Shown one piece after another: positions 14,022-24,158 of a stretch of DNA of 64,000 nucleotides. Location of the stretch: positions 1 to 64,000 of the forward strand of contig CALUUN010000004.1 of NCBI GenBank assembly GCA_944323995.1, written 5' to 3'. The notes under the pieces are model-generated. The model saw nothing but the letters and a program-made list of their open reading frames with translations, was not told the DNA's origin and ran no database searches. Source of the stretch: Candidatus Gastranaerophilales bacterium (lineage in GTDB: Bacteria; Cyanobacteriota; Vampirovibrionia; Gastranaerophilales; Gastranaerophilaceae). Each line of letters opens with the position of its first letter. Position 1 is the first letter of the stretch. Both the position numbers and the translations under genes were made by a program.

Positions 14022-17000
14022 CTAATCCACAGAGAAGATTTCTTTAATATCTTCCATCGTAAGCGATTTGGTAATATTTCTGTCAACCGAAATTACGCTG
14101 TCAACCAGGTTACGCTTAATTGTTTTGAGTTTTTGGATTTTTTCTTCAACCGTATTTTTTGTAATAAGTCTGTAGACAAAAACTTTTTTAGTCTGCCCGA
14201 TACGGTACGCACGGTCGGTTGCCTGATCTTCAACAGCAGGGTTCCACCACGGGTCGTAGTGGATTACGTAATCCGCGCCTGTGAGGTTCAAGCCAGTTCC
14301 GCCGGCTTTCAAACTGATTAAGAATATCGGAATTGAAGGCGTTGAATTGAATCTTTCAACCGCGGCCTGACGGTCTTTTGTTTTACCTGTCAGATATTCG
14401 TAATCAATACCTTCGCGCTCAAGCCACGCTTTGACAATATCAAGCATGTCCACAAACTGGCTGAACAAAAGCACTCTGTGACCTTCCGAGATAATTTCTT
14501 CAAGCATTGATTTAAGTTTTTCAAACTTGCCTGATGACATAATATTTTTGACGTTTTCTTTGTCATATAATCTCGGATGGCAGCAGATTTGACGCAATCT
14601 GAGCAGCGCTGAAAATATTGAAAGCCTGCTTTTTTCAAGTCCGTTTTGTTCAATGCTCTTGAACAGTTCTTCTTTTGTACTGTCAAGAACCTGAAGATAA
14701 AAGTCGCGCTGTTCATCCGTAAGTTCGCAGTATGCAATGTTTTCAACCTTATCGGGCAAGTCTTTTGCAACATCCCGTTTCATACGGCGTAAAATAAACG
14801 GATAAATCTGCAATTTCAAACGCTTTTCAACAGTTTTGTCCTGACGCTCCATAATCGGATTGACATATCTGTAATTGAAATCCGCAACACTGAATAAAAA
14901 TCCAGGCATCAAAAAGTCAAATACCGACCAGAGTTCCTCAAGTTTATTCTCAATCGGAGTACCGGAAAGTGCCAGTTTATGCTGAGATTGCAATTTTTTC
15001 ACCGCCTGTGCGGTCTGTGACATTGCGTTTTTTATATTCTGTGATTCATCAAGAATTATGTATCTGAAATTAATATTTTTGAGTTTTTCAATATCGCGTC
15101 TTATCAGCGCATAACTTGTAATCACAACGTCATAATTCGGGATTTCTTTGAACAACTGTTTTCTTTCAATCCCCGAAAGTTTTAAACAGCTCAAAGTCGG
15201 CGCAAACTTCTGGATTTCGGATTCCCAGTTGAAAACAACCGTTGTCGGACAGATTACAAGTGTCGGCATCGGGCCGTCCTCTTCTTTTGCCTTTTGCACA
15301 GCTGTCAGCGCCTGCAAAGTTTTACCGAGCCCCATATCATCCGCCAGTATTCCGTTAAGTCCGTATTTATACATAAACCACAGCCAGCCGAAACCCTTGG
15401 TCTGATATTCGCGGAATTCCGCATGAATTCCTTCGGGCAGTTTTAAATCTTCAGCGGTTGAGAATGTTGACATCTGCTGCCAGAATTTTTCAAAATCTTC
15501 GCTTAAAATAAGCTCCACACCAAGGTTCTTGAGTTCATTGATAAGCCCCGCACGGTAAGTTTTTACGGTAAATCTGTTGTCGGGCGTTCTGTAAACATCA
15601 AACGAGTTGAATGCTCGCATCATTGCGTAAATATTCTGCGCAGGATATTCCACAAACCCGAGGCTCCTTATCCTTGCATATTTTTCACCGCTCTGGATAG
15701 TTTCATAAATATCGTCAAAGTTAATGATTTCTTCACCGACTCTGCCGAAAATATGTACTTCAAAACTGTCTTGAACTTCCTCGCTGAATTTTATTTCCGC
15801 GCAGAGTTTGAAAGGATCGTCAAGAAGTTTGAAGAAATTCATGTCGTCTTTTTCTTCAAATTTCCAGCCTTCACCGGCCTGCTTGATGTAATAGTTATAA
15901 AAATCTATTGCGTTTTCTTTTTCCAGCGCAAGGTTATTGGTCTGCATAGGCACAAATTTGCATGCCAGAAGCATATTGTACGCTTCAATTTCGTGTTTGT
16001 AATTGCGTTTGACCCAGTATATCAAATCTTCATCGGGCTTTTTGATTGTAATATAAGGTGATTTTTCGTTTGCGGATTTGGAAAAAGGCACCTTGACCCC
16101 GTCATATTCAAATTCCAGCGCGGCTTTTAACGACTGGTCGTAATCTATACCCATTGTAACTATATTCAACGGCGGACGTTCTTCAAGCATGAGTTTTGAA
16201 ATGTTATCCGCAATTTTTACGTCCATAACTTCGCGGAGTTTGGGCAGTTCTTCATAAATAAATTTGCCGCCTTCAGCGTCTTTCAAATCGGTGAATGAGG
16301 ATTTTAAAAGATTTTGCGGAATTGACTGCATCGCAATATTTGTCGGGAAAATTATGTTTTTATACCTTCCCCACTTTAAATGCCTTGAAAAATATCTGAC
16401 CTCCTCGAACGGATAAACATCATCTTTGTCCGGTCTTTGCCATTCAAGAGAAAGCAAAATTGTTCCGGCCTGCGAACTGTTTACGTAAAGAACAAGTTTC
16501 CATTCTTTGTCGGTGAATTTTAAACGCTGTTTGGTCTTTTCGTCAAGAACTTCATCCGCCATCGAAAGCAAGTTGAACATCGGCCCGAATTTTGTAATCG
16601 GAATGTCGTACCAGCCCGCTTTTTTGTCCTGACGGGAAATTTTTAAAAGTTCTTTTAAAATGTTAATTTCAACTTTTTGAGTGTTATTAAGTTCAAAATT
16701 TTTATCCTGTTTTTGCGCCTCAATAAGATTACGCAAAATAGGCTCAATCTGTCTTACAACCTTGCCTGTTTCTCGCGACATGACAAGAATTGAAAAGAAA
16801 TTAGCCTTTCTTTTCGGGTTGAAATGGAAAATATAGTTGCCCTTGGGTTCAACGGCCAAGGCGGTATTTTCGTCCGGAAAATCAGCTTCAATTCCGAATT
16901 TGGTTTCCAGCCAATCCTCATAAGCATGCTCGTCTATAGCTTTGAGCGCCACCGCAACCGCATGTTTGCACCATTCCTCTTTTAACGGGCAATTACAACG

Positions 17001-17201
17001 GGCAGTTACACCGTTTTTCTTGAATATTAAATCGGTATTATAATGATCCTGAAAATTTCCTTTTACTTTTGCCATATAAAAATTCTTTTCAGGATAAGCA
17101 TCAAATACCATATCTTTCAGATGGTATTCATAACCTCTGCGCCAGCTGCCGGCACTTGCATGCTCTTTTATAAATTTATAATTAAATTCCTCTACACCCA
17201 T
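14022..17201 (-). CDS. SNF2-family DEAD/H helicase with SWIM zinc finger
   Basis: A 1059-residue protein. Near the N-terminus is a SWIM zinc finger (CNC, then CKH, at residues 69-80). A long middle region follows, and from about residue 590 the Swi2/Snf2 ATPase begins. It shows Walker A DDMGLGKT (about 625), DESQ box (about 718), SGTPIENKLEELWS, and the helicase C-terminal half with GGTGLNLTGADYVIHYDPWW and RAYRIGQT (about 980-1005). Such bacterial SNF2 proteins are ATP-driven DNA translocases of uncertain role, often in transcription recycling or repair. There is no methylase or nuclease next to it, so a defence role is not supported. All core motifs look intact. Confidence 0.93.
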   Translation of the reverse strand: MGVEEFNYKFIKEHASAGSWRRGYEYHLKDMVFDAYPEKNFYMAKVKGNFQDHYNTDLIFKKNGVTARCNCPLKEEWCKHAVAVALKAIDEHAYEDWLETKFGIEADFPDENTALAVEPKGNYIFHFNPKRKANFFSILVMSRETGKVVRQIEPILRNLIEAQKQDKNFELNNTQKVEINILKELLKISRQDKKAGWYDIPITKFGPMFNLLSMADEVLDEKTKQRLKFTDKEWKLVLYVNSSQAGTILLSLEWQRPDKDDVYPFEEVRYFSRHLKWGRYKNIIFPTNIAMQSIPQNLLKSSFTDLKDAEGGKFIYEELPKLREVMDVKIADNISKLMLEERPPLNIVTMGIDYDQSLKAALEFEYDGVKVPFSKSANEKSPYITIKKPDEDLIYWVKRNYKHEIEAYNMLLACKFVPMQTNNLALEKENAIDFYNYYIKQAGEGWKFEEKDDMNFFKLLDDPFKLCAEIKFSEEVQDSFEVHIFGRVGEEIINFDDIYETIQSGEKYARIRSLGFVEYPAQNIYAMMRAFNSFDVYRTPDNRFTVKTYRAGLINELKNLGVELILSEDFEKFWQQMSTFSTAEDLKLPEGIHAEFREYQTKGFGWLWFMYKYGLNGILADDMGLGKTLQALTAVQKAKEEDGPMPTLVICPTTVVFNWESEIQKFAPTLSCLKLSGIERKQLFKEIPNYDVVITSYALIRRDIEKLKNINFRYIILDESQNIKNAMSQTAQAVKKLQSQHKLALSGTPIENKLEELWSVFDFLMPGFLFSVADFNYRYVNPIMERQDKTVEKRLKLQIYPFILRRMKRDVAKDLPDKVENIAYCELTDEQRDFYLQVLDSTKEELFKSIEQNGLEKSRLSIFSALLRLRQICCHPRLYDKENVKNIMSSGKFEKLKSMLEEIISEGHRVLLFSQFVDMLDIVKAWLEREGIDYEYLTGKTKDRQAAVERFNSTPSIPIFLISLKAGGTGLNLTGADYVIHYDPWWNPAVEDQATDRAYRIGQTKKVFVYRLITKNTVEEKIQKLKTIKRNLVDSVISVDRNITKSLTMEDIKEIFSVD

Positions 17202-17311
17202 TTGTGGAGTATAATCTTCCTTCTTCTAAGGGTACAACGCCGGATATAGATTAAAATCTATAAGCCCTTACACCTGATATTATTGCATAAATATATTAAA
17301 AGTGCAAGTAT

Positions 17312-17773
17312 TTATTTGACAAGGAAATTATGAAATCCAAAGGCAAATAAAATTCCGAACACAGCACCGAAAAACACTTCCAAAGGCGTATGTCCCAGAA
17401 GCTCTTTCAATTTGCCGCCGACAGCCTGAAGGTCATGTTTATAAAAATCATCCATCATTCTGTTTAAGCATGCCGCTGTTTTTCCCGCAGCACGTCTTAA
17501 GCCAGCAGCGTCATACATGACAATTAATGCGTAGCCGAAAGCAGTCGCAAAAATTAAAGAATCAAATCCCGCAATAATTCCTATTGAGGTGCTTAATCCC
17601 ATAACACCCGCCGAATGCGAACTGGGCATTCCGCCCGTTGTGGTAAATATTTTAAAATTAATTTTTTTTGTACGGATTGTAAATACAAAAAATTTTATAA
17701 CCTGCGCAAAAAATGCCGCAAGAATTCCGCTGGATAAGGCTTCATAGCCGTTGTTCAAAATCAAAGTGTGCAT
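17312..17773 (-). CDS. Divergent PAP2-family membrane protein
   Basis: A 153-residue protein with about four membrane helices and the signature GGMPSSHSAGVMGL, where the Ser-His pair corresponds to the acid phosphatase/vanadium-haloperoxidase core. A YDAAGLRRAAGKTA motif follows. This is the DUF212 family of divergent PAP2 proteins, whose substrate is unknown and may be a lipid phosphate. It sits 66 bases downstream of the prenyl diphosphate synthase gene on the same strand, which would fit isoprenoid phosphate handling, by context only. Confidence 0.88.
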   Translation of the reverse strand: MHTLILNNGYEALSSGILAAFFAQVIKFFVFTIRTKKINFKIFTTTGGMPSSHSAGVMGLSTSIGIIAGFDSLIFATAFGYALIVMYDAAGLRRAAGKTAACLNRMMDDFYKHDLQAVGGKLKELLGHTPLEVFFGAVFGILFAFGFHNFLVK

Positions 17774-17839
17774 ATTTCTCTCTTTCGTTCTTTTTGATTA
17801 TAACAGAGTGGTTTTACGGTTGCAACAAGTTTACAAAAC

Positions 17840-18700
17840 TTACCGAATACGGATTTTGCCGGTTATTTGGCTGAAAACATCCGATATAATACCGTTTTCA
17901 GACAGTAATTTTTCACATTCGTCAAGCAGATTATTCAAATCATCTTTTGCCCTGTCAAGCCCGTAAAGATTTGTGTATGTAAGTTTTCCGGCGGCTTTAT
18001 CTTTGCCGAGAGTTTTACCCATCTGTTCAAATGTTGAAGTTTCATCAAGAATATCGTCCGCTATCTGGAAGGCAAATCCGAGTTTTTGGGCATAATCAGT
18101 CATAATATTAAGCTGTTTTTCACCGGCACCCGCAATAATTGCTCCTGTTCTGATTGAAAGTTTAAACAAGTCGGCTGTTTTATGGGTATGGATATAACTC
18201 AAAGTTTCACAAGGATTCAAGGGTTCTGACTTTTCGCTTTCTATGTCGACGACCTGACCTGCGATAACACCGTATGCTCCGGCAAATTGAAAGTATTCTT
18301 CCAAAATCTTGAGCAGCTTTTCGGCACCTAAATTTTTTGAATGTTTTGTGATTATCTGAGGCGCAAATGTAAGCAGAGCATCACCCGCAAGAACCGCGGC
18401 CGCTTCACCAAAAACTTTGTGATTGGTTGGTTTGCCGCGCCTGAAATCGTCATTATCCATACACGGCAAATCGTCATGAATCAGAGTTTGCGCATGAAGC
18501 ATTTCTATTGCGCATGCGGTCGGAAGTGCATCTTGAATATTTCCGCCGAACATTCTGCAAGTTTCAAGACACATCACGGGTCTTAATCTTTTCCCCGGCA
18601 AAAGCACTGTGTAGCGCATGGATTTGAAAATATTTTCGGGATAATTTATTTCCATGAACCTGTCTAAATTTTCATTTACCAAATCAATCAGTTTATTCAT
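17840..18700 (-). CDS. ispA: Polyprenyl (farnesyl/geranylgeranyl) diphosphate synthase
   Basis: A 286-residue short-chain trans-prenyl transferase that condenses isopentenyl diphosphate with allylic diphosphates in the cytoplasm. The first aspartate-rich motif reads DDLPCMDNDD (about residue 77), then GEAAAVLAGDALLT. The second aspartate-rich motif is FQIADDILDE (about 217), followed by GKDKAAGKLTY. The length and motif spacing fit IspA. Whether the product is C15 or C20 cannot be settled by eye. The start overlaps the end of rsgA by 8 bases, so the two genes are translationally coupled. Confidence 0.92.
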   Translation of the reverse strand: MNKLIDLVNENLDRFMEINYPENIFKSMRYTVLLPGKRLRPVMCLETCRMFGGNIQDALPTACAIEMLHAQTLIHDDLPCMDNDDFRRGKPTNHKVFGEAAAVLAGDALLTFAPQIITKHSKNLGAEKLLKILEEYFQFAGAYGVIAGQVVDIESEKSEPLNPCETLSYIHTHKTADLFKLSIRTGAIIAGAGEKQLNIMTDYAQKLGFAFQIADDILDETSTFEQMGKTLGKDKAAGKLTYTNLYGLDRAKDDLNNLLDECEKLLSENGIISDVFSQITGKIRIR

Positions 18701-19688
18701 CTGCGTCCAATTCCTTATATAGCTGCTGTTTTAAAGTATTACGCGCGCTTCTGCGCTTTTTGCCGCTTATTTTTGCGACTTCGCGGTTATTAACAACCTT
18801 TTTAGTATGTTCAATTTTTAACCCTTCATACTTTACTCTCTCTTTAAATTCCATTGCTTCATTAACAAAATTAAGATAACTTTCATACCTTGACAAATCA
18901 ATTTTGTCAAGATTTGCAAGAACCGCACAGCCGTCCTCATTTTTGTGCAGACAGTCGCTGTATTTGCAGCCGCCGCTGAAACGCGAAATATCATCAAACA
19001 ATAAATCCACATCTTGAGGCATGATAAAATCAAATTTAACGTTACTGAAGCCCGGTGTATCGACAATTCGGGAAGTTTCGTTAATTTTGACGATTTCGCA
19101 ATGCCGGGTTGTATGGGTGCCTCTGCCTATTTTTTCGCTGACCTGTTTTGTGCGCAGATTTAGTTCGGGATTCAAAGCATTAACCAGACTGGACTTTCCG
19201 GCGCCTGAACCGCCGCAAAGAACGCTTGTTCTGTCTTTTAGCAATCTTTCAAATTCTTTCAACCCTTTATGTTCGGTCGCAGAAGTAAAAACAATTTCGT
19301 AGCCGAGCGGTTCGTAAATATCAAGAATTTTGTTTTTCACATGTCTGTCCCATTTTAAATCGCTTTTATTAAAGCAGAGAACAGCCTCTATGTTGTGGTA
19401 TTTGGCAAGCGCTATATATCTGTTAAGCTGTTCAAAATTCAAATCCGGTTCTTTCAGGGCAGACACTATAATAATTCTGTCAATATTTGCTACACTCGGA
19501 CGTGAAATGAAATTTTTCCGCGGAATTAATTTCTCAATCACTCCGCTGCCGAATTCCACAAAATCACCGACCAAAATGCGCTCTTTGCGCTTTTTTAAGA
19601 TTTCTCTCACTTTGCATTCAAAATTGTTTACGCCGTCATTAACGTAATAAAAATCCGAGTGAATTTTGTAAATTTGTCCTTCTGCCAT
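18693..19688 (-). CDS. rsgA: Ribosome small-subunit GTPase RsgA
   Basis: A 331-residue circularly permuted GTPase that helps mature the 30S subunit. An OB-fold precedes the GTPase, where the order is permuted: NKSD (G4) comes first, then the P-loop GGSGAGKSSLVNAL (about residue 160) and VDTPGF (G3). A C-terminal zinc motif, CKYSDCLH plus a later Cys, follows. The C-terminal tail is basic, as expected for rRNA binding. It is divergent from efp, with which it shares the 110-base intergenic region. Confidence 0.94.
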   Translation of the reverse strand: MAEGQIYKIHSDFYYVNDGVNNFECKVREILKKRKERILVGDFVEFGSGVIEKLIPRKNFISRPSVANIDRIIIVSALKEPDLNFEQLNRYIALAKYHNIEAVLCFNKSDLKWDRHVKNKILDIYEPLGYEIVFTSATEHKGLKEFERLLKDRTSVLCGGSGAGKSSLVNALNPELNLRTKQVSEKIGRGTHTTRHCEIVKINETSRIVDTPGFSNVKFDFIMPQDVDLLFDDISRFSGGCKYSDCLHKNEDGCAVLANLDKIDLSRYESYLNFVNEAMEFKERVKYEGLKIEHTKKVVNNREVAKISGKKRRSARNTLKQQLYKELDADE

Positions 19689-19732
19689 TACTGTTTAATA
19701 TTATCACATAATCTAAGAATTGTTAAGGTTGT

Positions 19733-19760
19733 TTGAATTTTTGAATTTTTATGGTATTAT
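19733..19760 (+). promoter_or_regulatory. Promoter of the efp-accB operon
   Basis: TTGAAT (19733-19738) and TATTAT (19755-19760) are 16 bases apart, with the efp start about 40 bases downstream and AAAGGGG as ribosome binding site. Confidence 0.55.
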
Positions 19761-19798
19761 CAATGTATTAAAGATATATTTTAGTAAAGGGGAAAAAT

Positions 19799-20356
19799 AT
19801 GATTTCAGTAAACGACTTAAAAACAGGCTTGACTCTTGAATTGGACAACGGTCTATGGTCAGTAGTCGAGTTCTTGCACGTTAAGCCGGGCAAAGGCGCA
19901 GCTTTTGTAAGATCAAAACTTAAAAACGTTGAAACCGGTCAGGTTGTGGAAAAAACATTCCGCGCAGGCGAAAAAGTTGCAAAGGCTATGCTTGACAGAC
20001 GCGAAATGCAGTATCTGTATAAAGAAGGAAAAGAATTCGTAATGATGGATATGGAATCATACGAACAATTACAACTGACTGAAGATCAAGTCGGTGCCGG
20101 CATTAAATATTTAAAAGAAAATATGGTTGTTCAAGTATTAATGCACGATACGAGAATTATCGGCGTTGATATTCCGGCACACGTTGAACTGGAAGTTGTT
20201 GATACACCTCCGGCAGAAAAAGGAAATACGGCTCAGGGCGGCACAAAACCGGCAACTCTTGAAACCGGTGCCGTTGTTAACGTTCCGTTCTTTATTTCTA
20301 ACGGAGATAAAATAAGAGTTGATACACGTACAAATGAATATTTGGACCGTGTATAA
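19799..20356 (+). CDS. efp: Elongation factor P
   Basis: A 185-residue EF-P, which rescues ribosomes stalled at polyproline. The three-barrel protein has the conserved loop [12 protein letters not shown], whose Lys32 is the position modified in other bacteria, and the C-terminal signature with [17 protein letters not shown]. No modification enzyme (epmA-like or ymfI-like) is adjacent. The downstream accB gene begins 20 bases later. The efp-accB neighbourhood is known from cyanobacteria and supports the assignment of the organism. Confidence 0.96.
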   Translation: MISVNDLKTGLTLELDNGLWSVVEFLHVKPGKGAAFVRSKLKNVETGQVVEKTFRAGEKVAKAMLDRREMQYLYKEGKEFVMMDMESYEQLQLTEDQVGAGIKYLKENMVVQVLMHDTRIIGVDIPAHVELEVVDTPPAEKGNTAQGGTKPATLETGAVVNVPFFISNGDKIRVDTRTNEYLDRV

Positions 20357-20376
20357 AATCAGGAAAGGCATACAAA

Positions 20377-20823
20377 ATGAAATTTGATACGGATTATATT
20401 GAAAAATTAGCTGAAATAATTGCCGATAAAGGTCTTACGGAAATTTCTCTTGAAGACGGCAATCAGGCAATAACAATAAGAAAAGAATTACTCACCGGCG
20501 CAATTCAGGTTGCGGCGCCTCAGGCAGTTCCGCAGGCTGCTCCGGCACCTCAGGCTCCTGCAGCTGCACCGAAACCCGAAGTTAAAAAAGGCCAGCCGGT
20601 AACTTCTCCTATGGTGGGAACCTTCTACAAAGCACCGTCACCGGATGCAAAACCGTTTGTCGAAGTCGGTCAAACAGTTTCTAAAGGCGATGTTGTTTGT
20701 ATTGTTGAAGCTATGAAACTTATGAACGAAATTGAAACCGAATTTTCAGGCAAAATTGTTGAAATTTGCGTTGATGACGGACAGCCCGTTGAATTCGGTC
20801 AGGTATTAATGTATATAGAATAG
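20377..20823 (+). CDS. accB: Biotin carboxyl carrier protein AccB
   Basis: A 148-residue BCCP of acetyl-CoA carboxylase, the first step of fatty-acid synthesis. The N-terminal helix region is followed by an Ala/Pro/Gln linker (about residues 50-70) and the biotinyl domain with [10 protein letters not shown], whose Lys114 is the biotinylation site. AGGAAAGG precedes the ATG. A strong hairpin with a T run lies between this gene and accC. Confidence 0.95.
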   Translation: MKFDTDYIEKLAEIIADKGLTEISLEDGNQAITIRKELLTGAIQVAAPQAVPQAAPAPQAPAAAPKPEVKKGQPVTSPMVGTFYKAPSPDAKPFVEVGQTVSKGDVVCIVEAMKLMNEIETEFSGKIVEICVDDGQPVEFGQVLMYIE

Positions 20824-20827
20824 TTGA

Positions 20828-20862
20828 ATATAAGTGAGATAACAGTCTCACTTATATTTTTT
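20828..20862 (+). terminator. Terminator-like hairpin between accB and accC
   Basis: A perfect 12-bp stem (ATATAAGTGAGA with TCTCACTTATAT) and a six-base loop are followed by TTTTT. It starts four bases after the accB stop and ends 12 bases before the accC ATG. It has the form of an intrinsic terminator and would lower accC expression relative to accB, or act as an attenuator. Confidence 0.75.
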
Positions 20863-20874
20863 AAGGGAACGTGT

Positions 20875-22227
20875 ATGTTTAGAAAAGTATTGATAGCAAA
20901 CCGCGGAGAAATCGCGGTAAGGATTATAAGAGCGTGCAGAGAAATCGGTATTCCGACAGTTGCAATATACTCTCAGGCCGATGCAAATTCACTTCATGTA
21001 AGACTTGCCACAGAGGCTTACTGTATAGGGCCTGCAGCAAGTTCTCAGAGTTATTTAAGCATTCCTGCGATAATCTCGGCAGCACTCGTATCCGGCGCGG
21101 ATGCAATCCATCCGGGTTACGGTTTTATGTCGGAAAGAGCCGACTTTGCGGAAATTTGTGCAAAACATAATATAAAATTTATCGGGCCGACACCTGATGC
21201 TATGCACAAAATGGGCGACAAGGCAACCGCACGCAAAACAATGATTGAAAATAACGTGCCGGTAACTCCGGGAACGGGAATTTTGAAAACTCCCGAAGAA
21301 GTAAAGGAATTTGCTAAAAAAGCCGGTTACCCGATTATCCTGAAAGCAACGGCCGGCGGCGGCGGAAAAGGCATGAGAATTGTAAGAAGCGACGACGAAG
21401 TCGAAACTAATATGAATCTTTGCCAGTCTGAAGCGCAAAACTTTTTCGGAAACCCCGACGTTTATGCGGAAAAATATCTTGAAAACCCGCGCCACATAGA
21501 AGTTCAAATCCTTGCCGACCAGTACGGAAACGTGGTGCACCTCGGGGAACGTGACTGCTCAATTCAGCGCAGACACCAAAAATTAATAGAAGAAGCTCCC
21601 TCTCCGGCAATTAATGAAGAAACCAGACGTGAAATGGGCGCTGCTGCCGTCAGAGCCGCAAAAGCCATTAACTACGAAGGCGCCGGAACATGCGAATTCT
21701 TGCTTGACCATGACGGCAAATGGTATTTTATGGAAATGAATACACGTATTCAGGTTGAACACTGTGTAACAGAAATGATTTCAAACGTTGATTTAGTCCG
21801 TGAACAAATTATGGTTGCAGCAGGCGAAAAACTTGACTTTACGCAGGATGAAATCGTTTTAAGAGGTCACGCTATAGAATGCAGAATTAACGCTGAAAAT
21901 CCGGAAAAAGACTTCATGCCCAATCCCGGACAAATTACGGGTTACGTAACACCGGGCGGATTCGGTGTAAGAGTTGATTCGCACGTTTATCAGGATTATT
22001 CAATCCCGCCTTATTACGATTCAATGATAGGTAAATTAATCTGCTGGGGCAGAACACGCAACGAAGCAAGACGCAGAATGTATCGCGCCCTGAAAGAGTA
22101 CGTTGTTACGGGTATTGAAACAACTATTCCGTTCCATCAGGATATTGTTGAAGATGAAGTGTTTATCAGCGGAAACTTTAACACGGGATTTATTGAAGAT
22201 TACTATAAACGCAAAGGCAAAAAGTAA
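20875..22227 (+). CDS. accC: Acetyl-CoA carboxylase biotin carboxylase AccC
   Basis: A 450-residue ATP-grasp enzyme that carboxylates biotin on AccB. It begins [20 protein letters not shown] and contains HPGYGFMSE, the glycine-rich ATP loop [25 protein letters not shown] and [11 protein letters not shown] with the catalytic Arg. ATG 20875 was chosen because the family starts there and AAGGGA precedes it; an upstream in-frame TTG would run through the hairpin. The 51-base gap from accB holds the terminator-like hairpin. Confidence 0.95.
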   Translation: MFRKVLIANRGEIAVRIIRACREIGIPTVAIYSQADANSLHVRLATEAYCIGPAASSQSYLSIPAIISAALVSGADAIHPGYGFMSERADFAEICAKHNIKFIGPTPDAMHKMGDKATARKTMIENNVPVTPGTGILKTPEEVKEFAKKAGYPIILKATAGGGGKGMRIVRSDDEVETNMNLCQSEAQNFFGNPDVYAEKYLENPRHIEVQILADQYGNVVHLGERDCSIQRRHQKLIEEAPSPAINEETRREMGAAAVRAAKAINYEGAGTCEFLLDHDGKWYFMEMNTRIQVEHCVTEMISNVDLVREQIMVAAGEKLDFTQDEIVLRGHAIECRINAENPEKDFMPNPGQITGYVTPGGFGVRVDSHVYQDYSIPPYYDSMIGKLICWGRTRNEARRRMYRALKEYVVTGIETTIPFHQDIVEDEVFISGNFNTGFIEDYYKRKGKK

Positions 22228-22256
22228 TTTGATTATAAGTATCAAAAAATTATAAA

Positions 22257-22288
22257 AAAAGGAGTTCGTAAAAACGAACTCCTTTTTA
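22257..22288. terminator. Bidirectional terminator between accC and hup
   Basis: GGAGTTCGT and ACGAACTCC form a stem around a four-base A loop and are flanked by an A run on the left and a T run on the right. It can end both accC (plus) and the convergent HU gene (minus). Confidence 0.85.
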
Positions 22289-22303
22289 TCGGTTTTTCAA
22301 AAA

Positions 22304-22582
22304 CTATTTGCCGTTAACAACAGTTTTGAATTTTTTACCTGCAGAGAAAGCAGGAACTGTTTTAGCAGCGATTTTAAGTTCTTTACCTGTTTGCGGGTTT
22401 CTGCCGATTCTTGCAGCTCTTTTGCGAGCTTCAAAAGTACCGAAACCTACCAAAGTAACTTTTTTGCCTTTAGCAACTGTTTTTTGGATTGTGTCAACCC
22501 AAGCGCTCAAAACTTCTGATGCTTCTTTTTGAGTAACATTTGCTTTTTTAGCAATTTCTTGTACTAATTCTTCTTTGTTCAT
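22304..22582 (-). CDS. hup: HU-family DNA-binding protein
   Basis: A 92-residue histone-like protein: MNKEELVQEIAKKANVTQ dimerisation helices, then GFGTFEARKRAARIGRNPQTG, the DNA-binding arm with the conserved Arg-Asn-Pro tip, and a basic C-terminus. ATG 22582 is preceded by AAGGAG. An in-frame start nine codons upstream is not needed. HU bends DNA and organises the nucleoid. Confidence 0.96.
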   Translation of the reverse strand: MNKEELVQEIAKKANVTQKEASEVLSAWVDTIQKTVAKGKKVTLVGFGTFEARKRAARIGRNPQTGKELKIAAKTVPAFSAGKKFKTVVNGK

Positions 22583-22773
22583 AATAAAACTCCTTTTCTT
22601 TATGTACATGCTTAATTATAGCCTAATTTTTCCGCAGTGCAAGTAGTTTACAATAATTAACCTTTAAAAAACATCTGTTTGTATGAAAAATAGAGAGTTT
22701 TTGTATACAAAAAGTAATAATGTCGGGAATTTTGAGTATTTTTTTTTGTTTTTTGATACAATGTAAGAAGAGT

Positions 22774-24147
22774 ATGAAAGAAAGAGTATTACTGTTTATA
22801 ATAGTATTCGGACTGGGAGTTTTTATATACATTTTCCAGAGTTATTTTAACACCGTTTGGGGACTTGCGTTTTTAATAGCGGCAATGGTGCTCTATGCAT
22901 TGTTTACAAACCTTGCATACAAAATCAAAAGCCGTAACCTGCAAAAATACCCGCAGAATATTAACGAAAACTACAAACCTTTTGTGTCGGTAATGATTCC
23001 GGCACATAACGAGGAAAGCGTTATCGGTCAAACCGTCGAAAACATTTTAAATATTGATTATGAGCCTTTTGAAATCATTGTTATTGATGACAGAAGTTCG
23101 GATAATACCGCCTCAGTTATAAAAGATTTGGAAAAAAGATACGAAAAAGTTACTGCCGTTATAAGATCAAAAGACGCATTTCCGGGCAAATCCGCCGTTT
23201 TAAATGATGCTTTAAAATATACAAAAGGCGAAGCAATACTTGTATTTGATGCTGATGCAAGAGTAGAACCCGATTTTTTAAAAAAACTTATTCCGGCACT
23301 TGAGCCTGAAGATGTCGGAGCGGTTCAGGCAAGAAAAGTTATACGCAACAAAGACGAAAATATTTTAACCCGCTGCCAGAATAACGAGATGACACTTGAT
23401 ACACATTTTCAGGTGGGCAGAGATTCGGTCAAAGGCGCCGTGGAACTGCGCGGAAACGGTGAATTAATTAAACGCGAAGCTATTGATGATATAGGCGGCT
23501 GGAATAATTACACAATTACTGACGATCTGGATATGTCAACAAGATTGCATATAAAAGGATGGGACGTAAGATTCTGTAAAGACGCCGTTGTATATGAAGA
23601 AGGCATAATGTATCTCTGGCCTTTATACAGGCAGAGAAGACGCTGGCTTGAAGGGACTATAAGACGTTACCTTGAATATGCCGGAGATGTTTTAACATCA
23701 AAAGATATGCCGCTCAGGGTAAGCCTTGATCTTGTTGCATACGTATCGCAGTTTATCATGCCTGCCTGGTTTATTATGGAGATAGTTATACGCGGATTCA
23801 AAGTGCTGGCTAAAGATGCCTCACCGCACATGCTCTATTCATCTTTGATAATAGGATGCGTAATCGGTGTCGGATTTTTTGTAGCTGCAAGATACAGCTT
23901 GAGACGCTACGGAAACCTCACAAGGCTTGACGCTTTTAATCAGGCATTTGAAACCACAATATATTTATTTATTATCTGGTTCCCGCTGGTGCTGTTTATC
24001 GGGTTCAAAATTCTTTTTATGAAAAAAGATATGAACTGGGGCAAAACCGCACACGGACTTGTTCAAAGAGAACATGCAATCCAAAAAGCAAAAGAAAAAA
24101 TCAGAAACGCAAAAGAAGAATTAAAAAAATTATTACTAACCAAATAG
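22774..24147 (+). CDS. Processive family 2 glycosyltransferase, membrane-bound
   Basis: A 457-residue protein with two N-terminal membrane helices, a GT2 catalytic domain and three C-terminal helices. Visible motifs are VMIPAHNEE, DDRSSDNT, DADAR, the TDDLD acceptor motif and RQRRRW, which corresponds to the QxxRW motif of processive beta-glycan synthases (cellulose, PNAG, hyaluronan types). The product is unknown and no accessory genes (deacetylase, BcsB-like) are adjacent. ATG 22774 with AGAAGAG is preferred to an in-frame start 18 codons upstream, which overlaps the likely promoter. The basic C-terminal tail after the last helix is cytoplasmic. Confidence 0.9.
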   Translation: MKERVLLFIIVFGLGVFIYIFQSYFNTVWGLAFLIAAMVLYALFTNLAYKIKSRNLQKYPQNINENYKPFVSVMIPAHNEESVIGQTVENILNIDYEPFEIIVIDDRSSDNTASVIKDLEKRYEKVTAVIRSKDAFPGKSAVLNDALKYTKGEAILVFDADARVEPDFLKKLIPALEPEDVGAVQARKVIRNKDENILTRCQNNEMTLDTHFQVGRDSVKGAVELRGNGELIKREAIDDIGGWNNYTITDDLDMSTRLHIKGWDVRFCKDAVVYEEGIMYLWPLYRQRRRWLEGTIRRYLEYAGDVLTSKDMPLRVSLDLVAYVSQFIMPAWFIMEIVIRGFKVLAKDASPHMLYSSLIIGCVIGVGFFVAARYSLRRYGNLTRLDAFNQAFETTIYLFIIWFPLVLFIGFKILFMKKDMNWGKTAHGLVQREHAIQKAKEKIRNAKEELKKLLLTK

Positions 24148-24158
24148 GAGAAATATAA

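Noticed and set aside
14022-17201. SNF2 protein as part of a defence system such as DISARM
   Set aside because: Neighbours are a PAP2-like protein, a prenyl synthase and a prepilin; there is no methylase, nuclease or phospholipase D gene.
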